Part shown: piece by piece, positions 9,673 through 18,078 of the stretch | How positions within the stretch are numbered: the first letter of the stretch is position 1 | How the letters are laid out: each line of letters starts with the position of its first letter | Source of the DNA: Paracoccus tegillarcae | Lineage (GTDB): Bacteria > Pseudomonadota > Alphaproteobacteria > Rhodobacterales > Rhodobacteraceae | Length of the DNA stretch: 64,000 bases | Direction of reading: 5' to 3' | NCBI RefSeq assembly: GCF_002847305.1 | Contig: NZ_CP025408.1 | Span: forward strand, 2,005,001-2,069,000 | The notes under the pieces: generated by a model | Databases searched by the model: none | The model's input: the letters and a program-made list of their open reading frames with translations, nothing else | What the model was told of the DNA's origin: nothing | Position numbers and translations under genes: made by a program

Positions 9673-10158
9673 CTATATAGGCCTGCCGTGATCGGATTGC
9701 AAGCGGCCTCGATTGTCTTGCCAGACGCGCCAGTTCAGCGCCGCCGCCACACACAGCCATGCCATATAGGGCACGATCATCAGCCCGGCCCAGTAATCGA
9801 CGCGAAAGGCTGCAATCAGCAGCGCCGCCACCGTGGCAAACAGCACCGCCATGACCGCCATGCCAGCACCCATCCGGTGTGCGCCGAAAAAGACCGGCGT
9901 CCACAGCGTGTTCAGCGAAATCTGCGCTGCCCACAGCGCCAGCGCGACACCGGCGCCCGGATGCTGCGCCAGCCGCGCCCCGGCCCAGGCGATCAGCACA
10001 TAGATCGCCGTCCATGCGACAGGGAATGCCCATTTGGGCGGCGTGAAGCTGGGCTTGACCAGCCCTTCATACCACGTGCCGGGCTTGAAAATGATGCCGG
10101 TTGCCGCAGCGCCGCCGCAAGCCAGAAGAAAGATCAGAAACAGGGCAAACGTGGTCAT
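9673..10158 (-). CDS. tspO: TspO/MBR family tryptophan-rich sensory protein
   Basis: A 161-residue integral membrane protein with five predicted transmembrane helices and the family's tryptophan pattern (FKPGTWYEGLVKPSFTPPKW, then FPVAWTAIYVLIAWAG, later LWAAQISLNTLWTPVFFG and ALNWRVWQDN). TspO proteins bind porphyrins and cholesterol-like ligands; in Rhodobacter TspO tunes pigment gene expression in response to oxygen. Heme genes (hemH, hemD, hemY) occur elsewhere in the window but not beside it. Its start overlaps the stop of the upstream peptidase by 4 bases, so the two are co-transcribed. Confidence 0.93.
   Translation of the reverse strand: MTTFALFLIFLLACGGAAATGIIFKPGTWYEGLVKPSFTPPKWAFPVAWTAIYVLIAWAGARLAQHPGAGVALALWAAQISLNTLWTPVFFGAHRMGAGMAVMAVLFATVAALLIAAFRVDYWAGLMIVPYMAWLCVAAALNWRVWQDNRGRLQSDHGRPI
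9674..9702 (-). promoter_or_regulatory. Predicted promoter of the rimP-nusA-ylxR-infB operon
   Basis: On the reverse strand TTGCAA (9697-9702) and TATATA (9674-9679) are exactly 17 bases apart, overlapping the last codons of tspO. Transcription would begin near 9667 and run through the hairpin at 9602-9620 before reaching the rimP start at 9579. Confidence 0.5.
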
Positions 10159-11147
10159 GATGAGGCCGTCTCTTTCAGGTTGCTGTCGCGCAGCTCGTCC
10201 ATCGTTCTGACCAGTTCGGCTGCGATCGGGGTTTCAGAGAGGGCGTGCCCCGCGGCGGGAACGATGGTCAGTCGGCACCGGTCCCATCCCTTTGACAGCC
10301 GCCACGCGCTGCGCGGCGGGCAGACCATGTCGTAGCGACCCTGAACGATGATCGCGGGAATATCCTCGATTCGGTGGCGGTCGCGCAGCAACTGCCCTTC
10401 GTCCAGAAAGCAGCGATTGGCGAAATAATGGTTTTCCAGCCGCGCAAAGGCGCGGGCATATTCGACCGGCGCGGTCGACGAGGGCTGCGAGTGCAGCCCG
10501 GCCAGCGCATTTTCCCAGATCAGCCAGGGTAGCGCGAATCGCGCCTGGATCGCCGGGTCGTCATCGAACAGTCGCCGGTGATAGGCGGCGATCATGTCGT
10601 CGCGCTCGGCCAGTGGAATCATCTCGCGAAAGCGCGCCCAGAGATCGGGAAAGAATCGCCCCGCGCCGCCGCCATAAAACCAGTCCAGCTCGGTCTGCAT
10701 GCCCAGAAACACACCGCGCAGCACAATGGCCGTCACATGCTGGGGATGGGCCTGGGCGTAGGTCAGCGCCAGCGTGGCGCCCCAACTGCCGCCGAACAAG
10801 GTCCAGTCGTTGATCTTCAGCAGCTGCCGGATCGCCTCGATATCGCCGATCAGATGCGCGGTCGTGTTCGCCTCGACACTTGCGGTAGGGCGAGAGCGCC
10901 CGCAACCACGTTGATCAAACAGCACCACGCGGTAGTGGGCGGGATCGAAAAAGCGCCGCATGAACGGGCTGCAACCTCCGCCCGGCCCGCCATGCAGAAC
11001 CAGCACCGGGCACCCATCGGGATTGCCGCATTGCTCGACATAGATCTGATGGCCGTCGCCACGATCTATCATGCGCTGGTCGAATGGCCGCGTATCGGGG
11101 TAAAGCCGCCCCGTCGTCACGCCGTTTTGTCCTGCCAATCTGTCCAT
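10155..11147 (-). CDS. pip: Proline iminopeptidase (alpha/beta hydrolase, S33 family)
   Basis: Releases N-terminal proline from peptides in the cytoplasm. Family features are clear: [19 protein letters not shown] near the N-terminus, the oxyanion segment [31 protein letters not shown] and the nucleophile motif [13 protein letters not shown]; the acid is probably in [11 protein letters not shown] and the base in [10 protein letters not shown] chose the ATG at 11147 (330 residues); a TTG at 11171 would add eight residues. It overlaps tspO by 4 bases and diverges from ubiG across 50 bases. Confidence 0.92.
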   Translation of the reverse strand: MDRLAGQNGVTTGRLYPDTRPFDQRMIDRGDGHQIYVEQCGNPDGCPVLVLHGGPGGGCSPFMRRFFDPAHYRVVLFDQRGCGRSRPTASVEANTTAHLIGDIEAIRQLLKINDWTLFGGSWGATLALTYAQAHPQHVTAIVLRGVFLGMQTELDWFYGGGAGRFFPDLWARFREMIPLAERDDMIAAYHRRLFDDDPAIQARFALPWLIWENALAGLHSQPSSTAPVEYARAFARLENHYFANRCFLDEGQLLRDRHRIEDIPAIIVQGRYDMVCPPRSAWRLSKGWDRCRLTIVPAAGHALSETPIAAELVRTMDELRDSNLKETASS

Positions 11148-11197
11148 TCCCGCAGTATAGATCGCAGCCAAGGATCCCGCCAGCCGAAGGAGAGACC

Positions 11198-11974
11198 ATG
11201 ACCGACGATATCACCGACCTCAGCGGTAGCAATGCCCGGGGCCGCAGCGTCGATGCGAGCGAACTGGCGAAGTTCGAGGCAATGGCAGCCGAGTGGTGGG
11301 ATCCAAACGGAAAATTCAAGCCGCTGCATATGCTGAACCCGGTGCGATTGGACTACATCACCAGCCGGATCGCGGCTCAGTTCGGGCGTGATGCCCGGTC
11401 CTTGCGTCCTTTCGAGGGGTTGCGAATTCTGGATATCGGCTGCGGCGGCGGGCTTCTGACCGAGCCGATGGCGCGTCTGGGTGCCGAGGTCACCGGCGTC
11501 GATGCCGTCGAGCGCAATATAGAGGTCGCGCGGGTACATGCCGCGCAGCAGGGGCTGGACATCGATTATCGTGCGACCACGGCCGAGGCGATCGCCGAGG
11601 AAGGCGGGCAGTTCGACGTGGTGCTGGCGCTGGAGATCGTCGAACATGTCGTCGACCCCGCCGATTTCATCGCCACCTGCGCCGCGCTGACACGGGCCGA
11701 TGGCGCGATGATCGTATCAACGCTGAACCGCACGGCCAAAAGCTTTGGCGCCGCGATTATCGGGGCCGAGTGGATCATGCGCTGGCTGCCGCGCGGGACG
11801 CATGAATGGAACCGTTTCATTACCCCCGATGAACTGGCCGCAATGATGGCGCAGGCAGGAAAGCCGGCGGTCGACCGGCGCGGAATGGTTTTCAACCCAA
11901 TTCGCTGGGATTGGAGCCTGTCTGACCGCGACCTGTCGGTGAACTATATCATCACCGGTGTTGATGCGGGCTGA
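11198..11974 (+). CDS. ubiG: Ubiquinone biosynthesis O-methyltransferase UbiG
   Basis: UbiG carries out both O-methylation steps of ubiquinone synthesis with S-adenosylmethionine. The 258-residue protein starts at ATG 11198 behind GGAGAG. Hallmarks are [19 protein letters not shown] near the N-terminus, the SAM loop [20 protein letters not shown] (about residues 70-89), [14 protein letters not shown] and [16 protein letters not shown]. The tail [15 protein letters not shown] is also typical. The next gene is encoded on the opposite strand and its stop codon abuts ubiG's, so the two are convergent with no gap. Confidence 0.96.
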   Translation: MTDDITDLSGSNARGRSVDASELAKFEAMAAEWWDPNGKFKPLHMLNPVRLDYITSRIAAQFGRDARSLRPFEGLRILDIGCGGGLLTEPMARLGAEVTGVDAVERNIEVARVHAAQQGLDIDYRATTAEAIAEEGGQFDVVLALEIVEHVVDPADFIATCAALTRADGAMIVSTLNRTAKSFGAAIIGAEWIMRWLPRGTHEWNRFITPDELAAMMAQAGKPAVDRRGMVFNPIRWDWSLSDRDLSVNYIITGVDAG

Positions 11975-12469
11975 TCACTGGTCAGGGCCTTCCAGCCGCA
12001 ACCGCAATTCGCGCAAAACCGGCAGGGTGGCGCGCACGCGGTCCGGCCCGATATCGCGAACGACATCGCCGATCAGCGGCATGAAGGCTGCAATGGCGGC
12101 GTTGCGGGCCGCGCGGCCAGCCGGGCTGATTGCGACCAGCTTGCGCCGGGCGTCGTCCCAGTCCGGGCGGATATGCACATGCCCGGCCCATTCCAGACGT
12201 GAAAGCGTATTCGTCATGGCCCCGCGGGTCACGTGAAACGCGGCGGCCAATGCGGCCGGCGTGCGTTCCTCGTTGATATGGGCCAGCAGGTTCAGAACCG
12301 AGAAATGCGAGATGCGCATGCCGCGGGGCAGGGCCTTGCTGATCAGGTTGCGCGACAGTTGATCCGCAATCAGCACCTCGGCGAACAGGCTTGCGGCCAG
12401 CCGGTCGGGCGACTGATCCTTGGTCTGTTCGGTGGCCGTTTCGACGGCCCGGGCGGGTTGCGTGGTCAT
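11975..12469 (-). CDS. MarR family transcriptional regulator
   Basis: A 164-residue winged-helix regulator. The DNA-binding region (about residues 55-115) includes ISHFSVLNLLAHINEERTPAALAAAF, the recognition helix HVTRGAMTNTLSRLEWAGH and the wing HIRPDWDDARRKLVAISPAG, all classical MarR features. Helices at both ends should form the dimer interface. There is no conserved cysteine to suggest oxidant sensing. It overlaps the stop of the upstream nitrilase-family gene by 4 bases and is therefore co-transcribed with it; the ligand and target are unknown. Confidence 0.88.
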   Translation of the reverse strand: MTTQPARAVETATEQTKDQSPDRLAASLFAEVLIADQLSRNLISKALPRGMRISHFSVLNLLAHINEERTPAALAAAFHVTRGAMTNTLSRLEWAGHVHIRPDWDDARRKLVAISPAGRAARNAAIAAFMPLIGDVVRDIGPDRVRATLPVLRELRLRLEGPDQ

Positions 12470-13347
12470 GGGGCGGTGAAATCGCGGTCATGGGTCAGAG
12501 ACGGGATGCGGGACCGTGCCCTGTCGATGGCCCTCAGGTCAAGCTCGGCGGTGATCAGACCCGGCGCCGTGCCGCCATCGGCCAGCACCTTCCCCCAGGG
12601 ATCGATGATGAGCGAGTGCCCATGGCTTTGCCGCGCCGTTCGGTCAGGACTGTGCGCTGCGGGATGCGTGCCGCATTGCGCGGGCGCCAGCACAAAGCAG
12701 CCTGTCTCGATGGCGCGTGCGCGCAGCAGTGTTTCCCAATGCGCCGCGCCGGTCGTCGGGTTGAACGCGGCCGGGATCGACAGAATGTGTGCACCCGCAT
12801 GGGCCAAGCTGCGATACAGATGCGGAAAGCGCAGATCATAGCAAATCGTCATTCCGATCGGCTGCGGACCCTGCGCCAGAACGGCCCTGTCGCCGGGACG
12901 ATAGGCGGCGCTTTCGCGGTAGCTTTCGCTCTCGGATATGTCGACATCGAACATATGGATCTTGTCGTAACGCGCGGCCACAGTGCCATCCGGCCCGATC
13001 AGAAAGCTGCGATTGACAAAGCGGTCATCGCCCGCGGCGTCATCACCCAGCAGCGCCAACGAACCGACCAGCAGCCAGATGCCCCGCTGGCGCGCCGCAT
13101 CGCGCAACGCGGCCAGTGTTTCATCGTGATCCTCTGAACGCAGAACCGCTGCCAGCCGCTTGCGCGAGGGCGACAGGATATTCGTTACCTCGGGTGACGC
13201 TATCAGCTGCGCGCCCTGATCCGCTGCCTGATGCAGCAGGTCCAGCGTCTGCGACAGGTTCATGGCCGGGTCATCACCACTGGTCAATTGCAGCAAGGCG
13301 ACGTGCAGCCGGTCGCTGGCAGGCATCGGTTCGGGCGGGCGCGACAC
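12466..13347 (-). CDS. Nitrilase-superfamily carbon-nitrogen hydrolase (Nit1-like deaminated glutathione amidase candidate)
   Basis: The Glu-Lys-Cys catalytic triad of the superfamily is present: Glu53 in IASPEV, Lys129 in ARYDKIHMFDVD and Cys169 in MTICYDLRFP. The wording around Lys and Cys is closest to Nit1/YafV-type omega-amidases, which repair deaminated glutathione. Neighbouring grxC, a glutathione-dependent glutaredoxin 9 bases upstream, fits such a role. I use the GTG at 13347, which has AGGG six bases upstream (293 residues); an ATG at 13326 is possible. The marR gene follows with a 4-base overlap. Confidence 0.87.
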   Translation of the reverse strand: MSRPPEPMPASDRLHVALLQLTSGDDPAMNLSQTLDLLHQAADQGAQLIASPEVTNILSPSRKRLAAVLRSEDHDETLAALRDAARQRGIWLLVGSLALLGDDAAGDDRFVNRSFLIGPDGTVAARYDKIHMFDVDISESESYRESAAYRPGDRAVLAQGPQPIGMTICYDLRFPHLYRSLAHAGAHILSIPAAFNPTTGAAHWETLLRARAIETGCFVLAPAQCGTHPAAHSPDRTARQSHGHSLIIDPWGKVLADGGTAPGLITAELDLRAIDRARSRIPSLTHDRDFTAP

Positions 13348-13356
13348 AGCGCAGCC

Positions 13357-13644
13357 CTATCGTGCGCGGTTCAGCTGCGCATCCGATCCCTCGGCCAGCA
13401 GCGCGTCCAGCTTGCCCGCGCGTTCCAGCGCTTGCAGATCGTCATTTCCGCCGATCAAACGATCATTGACAAAGATCTGCGGCACGGTCCGCCGACCATT
13501 CGCGCGTTGGGTCATTTTCGCGCGCATTCCGGGCTGGCTGGTGACGTCGATCTCTTTGAAATCGGCGCCTTTCTCGCGCAGCAGGGCCTTGGCCATATGG
13601 CAAAACGGGCAGGTTGGTGTGGTGTAGATCTCGATCCGGGCCAT
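13357..13644 (-). CDS. grxC: Glutaredoxin 3 (GrxC)
   Basis: A 95-residue dithiol glutaredoxin that uses glutathione to reduce disulfides. The active site is CPFC (Cys12 and Cys15) in YTTPTCPFCHMAKALL, one residue different from the common CPYC; the glutathione-binding segment RRTVPQIFVND with its cis-Pro and the GGNDDLQAL motif are present. The length is slightly above the usual 85 because of a short C-terminal tail. It is first in a grxC-amidase-marR operon. Confidence 0.94.
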   Translation of the reverse strand: MARIEIYTTPTCPFCHMAKALLREKGADFKEIDVTSQPGMRAKMTQRANGRRTVPQIFVNDRLIGGNDDLQALERAGKLDALLAEGSDAQLNRAR

Positions 13645-13692
13645 GACGTCACGTGTTCCTTGATAGGGTTAAGACAGGTTCTGTCTTCCTAT

Positions 13693-14463
13693 CTAGTGTT
13701 CCTTGACCGCCCTTGCCACTACCGCCACCGAAATCGGACCTGAACCGCCGGCGCGCAAGGCATCGGCTGCCTGTGCCAGCGTCGCACCAGAGGTCATGAC
13801 ATCATCAACCAGCAGGACCGAGCATCCCTCAAGCCGAGAGGCCTGACGCCGGCTGACTGCGATGCTGCCAGCGACATTGGCAAAGCGGTCGGACACGCCC
13901 TTGTGATCTTGTCCTTCGCTGTGCCGGGTGCGGTGCAGGATCTCTGGGCAATGGCTGAGATCAAAGGTCCGTGCCAGATGCGCTGACAGCAATTCGGCCT
14001 GATTATATTTGCGTTTGAGCAGCCGCCATGGATGGACCGGGACGGGAATGACGATCATGCCGGGCCGGATCAGTGGCGCCGCCGCCCGTGCCAGCCAATC
14101 GCCAAGCGTCGGGGCAAGATCGGGTCGATCCGCATGTTTCAGCGCCAGGACCAGTTGCCGTCCGGTCCCGGCATAAACCAAAGCCGCCCTGCCGTGTCGC
14201 CAGGGGCGTGCGATCTTCAGGCATTCGTCGCAAACCATCTGCGCATCGGCGGGCCGGTGGCTGTCGGCTTCGCCATCCGCCGGCAGCGGGGCGCCGCAGC
14301 GGCCGCAGCTGTGTCCGGTTATGAACTGTGCCTGAGTCCAGCAGGGGCTGCACAAACCGGCTTCGCCTGCGACCGCGCCGCTGCAGGACAAGCATTGCGG
14401 CGGATAAAGGATGCGCAATGCGCCTTTCAACATCCCGCCGAGGCCTTTATGTTGCATCATCAT
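13693..14463 (-). CDS. comF: ComF family amidophosphoribosyltransferase-like protein
   Basis: ComF proteins pair an N-terminal zinc finger with a phosphoribosyltransferase fold and are needed for DNA uptake in competent bacteria; the enzymatic role is undefined. Here the cysteine pairs are CLSC, CSPC, CGRC and CDEC within the first 80 residues, and the PRPP-binding loop is VLLVDDVMTSGATL near the C-terminus, preceded by PVPVHPWRLLKRKYNQAELL. I start at ATG 14463 (256 residues) because AAAGGG lies six bases upstream. This start overlaps the divergent methyltransferase start in a shared CATG. Confidence 0.9.
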   Translation of the reverse strand: MMMQHKGLGGMLKGALRILYPPQCLSCSGAVAGEAGLCSPCWTQAQFITGHSCGRCGAPLPADGEADSHRPADAQMVCDECLKIARPWRHGRAALVYAGTGRQLVLALKHADRPDLAPTLGDWLARAAAPLIRPGMIVIPVPVHPWRLLKRKYNQAELLSAHLARTFDLSHCPEILHRTRHSEGQDHKGVSDRFANVAGSIAVSRRQASRLEGCSVLLVDDVMTSGATLAQAADALRAGGSGPISVAVVARAVKEH

Positions 14464-15310
14464 GCACGCCCTTTCCAATCCTGACCGACCAGTGCTGACA
14501 GACCGCATCGCGCTCGAGCGCAATCGAGTCCGTGCAGCGCGTGCCGGTGTGACCGATTTCCTGCATCGAATCGCTATCGGCGAGGTTCAGGATAGGCTGA
14601 GCGAGGTTAACAGAACCTTTCGTGACGTCGCGGTCGTGACGGGTCATCCCGAAATCTGGTCCGGCGCGTTTCCCGACGCGCTGATCCTGCCCGATAGCCC
14701 GGTTCTGGATCTGCCGCAGCCGGGTTCGCTGGATCTGGTCATTCACGCGATGGCTCTGCATTGGGCCGACGATCCGGTTGGCCAGATCATTCAATCCGCA
14801 CGGGCGTTGCGGCCTGATGGCCTGTTCCTTGCGGTTTGCCCGGGCGACACCACCCTGTCCGAGGCGCGCGCGGCGTTGGCCGCAGCCGAGGCAGAGGTCA
14901 GCGGCGGTCTGTCGCCGCGCGTCCTGCCGATGGGCGAGGTCCGCGATCTGGGCGGACTGGTGGCGCGCGCAGGTCTGGCGCTGCCCGTGGCCGATCTGGT
15001 GCGGTTGCCCGCGAGTTACCGCGATCTGTTCCACCTGGCGCATGAGCTGCGCGCCATGGGCGAGGGCAACGCGCTGGCGGGTCGGTTGCGGCAGCCAACC
15101 CGCCGTGCCCTGTTCGACCGGGCGGCGCGGATCTATGCCGAACGATTTCCAGACCGCGACGATCCGTCCCGTATTCAAGCAAGCTTTGATCTGGTTTTTC
15201 TGACCGGCTGGTCGCCTGCAGAGAACCAGCAAAAACCCCTTAAGCCGGGCTCGGCGCAAATAAGCCTGGCCGATGCGTTGCAGACTGCCAGGAAAGACGA
15301 GAGACAATAG
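14462..15310 (+). CDS. BioC-like class I SAM-dependent methyltransferase (NDUFAF5-related)
   Basis: A 282-residue protein with a degenerate class I methyltransferase fold. ALERNRVRAARAG near the start, LDLPQPGSLDLVIHAMALHWADDPVG (middle) and ALRPDGLFLAVCPGD resemble the alphaproteobacterial proteins related to BioC and to mitochondrial NDUFAF5, which hydroxylates an arginine of complex I. The usual glycine-rich SAM loop is poorly kept, so SAM methylation is not assured. hemH begins on the base after its stop codon, so the two are translated from one message. Its ATG shares CATG with the divergent comF start. Confidence 0.78.
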   Translation: MHALSNPDRPVLTDRIALERNRVRAARAGVTDFLHRIAIGEVQDRLSEVNRTFRDVAVVTGHPEIWSGAFPDALILPDSPVLDLPQPGSLDLVIHAMALHWADDPVGQIIQSARALRPDGLFLAVCPGDTTLSEARAALAAAEAEVSGGLSPRVLPMGEVRDLGGLVARAGLALPVADLVRLPASYRDLFHLAHELRAMGEGNALAGRLRQPTRRALFDRAARIYAERFPDRDDPSRIQASFDLVFLTGWSPAENQQKPLKPGSAQISLADALQTARKDERQ

Positions 15311-16348
15311 ATGTTGCCCGCCAATGTGCCAGCAGACCACCCACCGATCACCGCGCCCCGCACCGGGATCCTGATTGCCAATCTGGGCACGCCAGACGGG
15401 TATGATTACTGGTCGATGCGCCGCTATCTGAACGAGTTTCTGTCGGATCGCCGGGTGATCGACTATCCTGCATGGAAATGGCAGCCCCTGTTGCAAAGCG
15501 TCATTCTGACCAAGCGCCCCTTCACATCGGGCGCGAATTACAAGTTGATCTGGAACGAGGAACAGGGCGAAAGCCCGTTGATGACCATCACCCGCGACCA
15601 GACCAAGGCGCTGCGCGCGCGCGCATCTGAGGAATGGGGCGATCAGGTCATGGTCGAGTTCTGCATGCGCTATGGCAATCCATCGACCGATCATGTGCTG
15701 GATCGCATGATCGAGGCGGGCTGCCGGCGGATCGTCTTTTTGCCGCTTTATCCGCAATATGCAGGCGCCACATCGGCAACGGCCAACGATCAGTTGTTCC
15801 GTGCGCTGATGAAGCAGAAATGGCAGCCTTCGGTCCGGACCTGCGACGCATATTTCGACCGTGCCGATTATATCGCAGCACTGGCTGCGTCGGTGAGTCG
15901 GGTTCTGGGCGATCGCAAGCCGGGACGTCTGGTCGCCAGCTATCACGGGATGCCCAAGCGATACCTGTTGGAGGGCGACCCCTATCACTGCCAGTGCCAA
16001 AAGACGTCGCGCTTGCTGCAAGAGGCACTTGGTTGGGAGGACGGTATCATCGACACGACCTTCCAGTCGGTCTTTGGCCCCGAGGAATGGCTGCGCCCCT
16101 ATACGGTCGAGCATGTGGCCGAACTGGCGCAGCGGGGCGTTTCCGATATTGCCGTCATCTCGCCCGCCTTTGCCTCGGACTGCATCGAGACGCTGGAAGA
16201 GATCAACGGCGAGATCCGCGAAAGCTATGAACATGCCGGCGGTCAGAACTTCACCTATATTCCCTGCCTCAACGACGATGCGGCGCATATCGAGGTCATG
16301 CTGAACGTCATTCGCGAAAATACCGGCGGCTGGGTGAGCACTGACTAG
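15311..16348 (+). CDS. hemH: Ferrochelatase HemH
   Basis: Inserts ferrous iron into protoporphyrin IX to make heme, at the cytoplasmic face of the membrane. The 345-residue protein shows GILIANLGTPDGYDYWSMRR at the N-terminus, YLNEFLSDRRVIDYP, FLPLYPQYAGATSATANDQ, the metal-binding SYHGMPKRYLLEGDPYHCQC and QSVFGPEEWLRPYT. C-terminal features include SPAFASDCIETLEEI and a Cys in YIPCLNDD. The CQCQKTSRLL segment offers cysteines of the kind that bind an iron-sulfur cluster in some ferrochelatases, but I cannot confirm one. It directly abuts the methyltransferase gene and is followed by a modest hairpin. Confidence 0.96.
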   Translation: MLPANVPADHPPITAPRTGILIANLGTPDGYDYWSMRRYLNEFLSDRRVIDYPAWKWQPLLQSVILTKRPFTSGANYKLIWNEEQGESPLMTITRDQTKALRARASEEWGDQVMVEFCMRYGNPSTDHVLDRMIEAGCRRIVFLPLYPQYAGATSATANDQLFRALMKQKWQPSVRTCDAYFDRADYIAALAASVSRVLGDRKPGRLVASYHGMPKRYLLEGDPYHCQCQKTSRLLQEALGWEDGIIDTTFQSVFGPEEWLRPYTVEHVAELAQRGVSDIAVISPAFASDCIETLEEINGEIRESYEHAGGQNFTYIPCLNDDAAHIEVMLNVIRENTGGWVSTD

Positions 16349-16417
16349 CGAATGCGCGACCTGGCTGACGCCATCGCTGATCAGGCCTGGAGGGCGTTCC
16401 CGCTTTTCTGAATCGCC

Positions 16418-16440
16418 GGCGGAATAAATCGCCGCCTTTT
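16418..16440 (+). terminator. Possible weak terminator after hemH
   Basis: GGCGG (16418-16422) pairs with CCGCC (16432-16436), with TTTT immediately after. The stem is short, so strength is uncertain, but it is well placed before the separate gene at 16483. Confidence 0.45.
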
Positions 16441-16482
16441 GCCGTTTCCTCTGCACAAGCCAGTTGAGGAAAGGGAACCACC

Positions 16483-16878
16483 ATGTTCACGAAAATTGCC
16501 ATTGCCGCGGCACTGCTGACCTTTGCCGGTGCGGCCTCTGCTCAGTCAATTGATCGCCAGATCCGCGATCAGTTGCGAGGGCAGGGTTTCACCAATGTTC
16601 AGATCGAACGGGACGACGGCAAGATCGCGGTCGATGCGCGTCGCGGGAACCAGAAGATCGAGCTGGAATATGACACACGAACCGGCCGTTTGCTCAAGCA
16701 GGACAGCCAGCGCCTTTCACGCCAAGAGCGGCGCATTGGCTCGTGGCGAAGCGACGATGATGACGACGACGATGGCCGTTCCGACCGAGGCCGCGCCAGC
16801 AATGACGAAGATGACGATGATGGCCGCTCGGGCCGCGGACGCTCCGGTGGCGGCGGCGGGAACGATGACGATGACTGA
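16483..16878 (+). CDS. Secreted PepSY-like protein with Asp-rich and Arg-Gly tail
   Basis: 131 residues starting with a signal peptide (MFTKIAIAAALLTFAGAASA, probable cleavage before QS). Residues 20-75 look like one small PepSY-type unit: QIRDQLRGQGFTNVQIERD, KIAVDARRGNQKIELEYD and TGRLLKQDSQRL. The last 45 residues are low complexity: runs of Asp separated by GRSDRGR and GRSGRGRSGGGGG blocks, ending NDDDD. Such an acidic tail could bind calcium or other cations in the periplasm; that is inference. The ribosome-binding site GAGGAAAGG is good. It stands alone between hemH and the convergent esterase. Confidence 0.8.
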   Translation: MFTKIAIAAALLTFAGAASAQSIDRQIRDQLRGQGFTNVQIERDDGKIAVDARRGNQKIELEYDTRTGRLLKQDSQRLSRQERRIGSWRSDDDDDDDGRSDRGRASNDEDDDDGRSGRGRSGGGGGNDDDD

Positions 16879-17058
16879 GCTAGCTCAGAGCCCGTTTCGA
16901 CCGATTCCGCGCGACGCATGAGGACCCGCTAGCCGTGATCAACAATTTAAGCCACCGCGCCCCTGCTAAACTCGTCATTGATCGATTTTCCGATGACATC
17001 CGCGCCTCTCACTGGTTCCAAAACTACCAGACACAGCGTCTGCGAATTTAAGGGCACC

Positions 17059-18060
17059 TCAAACCTCGCCAGAAATGTCCGTGAAGAAACGCAGAATTTC
17101 CGCGCTGGCGCTGGGGCCGTTTGCATCAGTATGCGATCCCGCCGGATTGCCGCCGGACCACGCATGGCCCAGACCGTCGATTTCCCAGTGCTCTGTGAGA
17201 GGCGACCCATCCGTAGCCAGAGTGGCCGTTTGGGTGAAGCTCTTGCCCTGCGCCGAGCCCGTCTGAACGATCTGTGTCTGCTGACCTTCCGCTTTGGCAA
17301 GGCTGTCCGCGATGATCTGGCCCCCGTTTGCTGCGACGACGGTTCTGTCGGCCGTGCCATGGAAAACGATTGTCGGGACGGCCGCGGTTCTTGTCTTGCC
17401 TGATCTGCGCGCCGGATTTCCCGTCATTGCCGCGAATGCTTCGTTCACGCCGCGCGCAGAGCCGTAAGGCAGGCCTGAGTGGACGGCGACACCAGAAAAG
17501 ACGTCGGGATAGGTTTCTCCGAGGATGACCGCCATGGCCCCGCCGGCTGACAGGCCCGCGACAAACGTCCGATTTTTCGGCACCCCGTGCTTCATCGCGA
17601 GTTCGCGGGCAAGCCCTGCCAGGATCGCAGGTTCGCCGCGGTCTCTTTGCTGGTCGGCGCCGCTGAACCAGTTCCAGCACGATTGCGCATTGTCGCCGCG
17701 AGACTGGGCGGGAAACACCACGGCCCACCCCAGGGCAAGGGCAGAGTCGACGATATTCGTTCCTGCCGCGAAGTCCTCCGGCGTCTGCGTGCATCCGTGA
17801 AGCATCATCAGCAGACCTTGCACGGGCGCGGTCGGCACATGCAGCACATAGGCGCGCGACCCGGCGTCGCAGCTATAGGTCAGGCGCCCGGTGCGCGGCT
17901 TATGGGGCCGTTGCTGCCAGGGGGCGCTGGCCGCCGTCTGGTCCAGCAATCCATGCTGCCCAAGTGTTTTTTGTATCAGCGCGGTGGCTTCCAGCAGGTT
18001 GCCCGCACGTGTGTCATCCATCGCCTGGCGCAGCGCGCCAGCGTTCAAATTTATCATCAT
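17059..18060 (-). CDS. PHB-depolymerase-family esterase (alpha/beta hydrolase)
   Basis: A 333-residue esterase related to extracellular polyhydroxybutyrate depolymerases. The catalytic serine is Ser171 in VAGLSAGGAMAVILGETY; an oxyanion-type motif LLMMLHGCTQTPEDFAAGT precedes it, the acid is probably in FHGTADRTVV and the base is the His of GLGHAWSGGNP. I see no signal peptide at the chosen start, so it may act in the cytoplasm or use an unusual export route. It follows the ribbon-helix-helix regulator by 18 bases on the same strand, an association I recall from rhizobia. The true substrate may be a carbohydrate ester rather than PHB. Confidence 0.85.
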   Translation of the reverse strand: MMINLNAGALRQAMDDTRAGNLLEATALIQKTLGQHGLLDQTAASAPWQQRPHKPRTGRLTYSCDAGSRAYVLHVPTAPVQGLLMMLHGCTQTPEDFAAGTNIVDSALALGWAVVFPAQSRGDNAQSCWNWFSGADQQRDRGEPAILAGLARELAMKHGVPKNRTFVAGLSAGGAMAVILGETYPDVFSGVAVHSGLPYGSARGVNEAFAAMTGNPARRSGKTRTAAVPTIVFHGTADRTVVAANGGQIIADSLAKAEGQQTQIVQTGSAQGKSFTQTATLATDGSPLTEHWEIDGLGHAWSGGNPAGSHTDANGPSASAEILRFFTDISGEV

Positions 18061-18078
18061 TTCGGTCCTTGATTGGCG

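Noticed and set aside
14447..16456. A 669-codon reverse frame across the methyltransferase and hemH genes
   Set aside because: It is antisense to two well-recognised genes, has biased composition and no domain wording.
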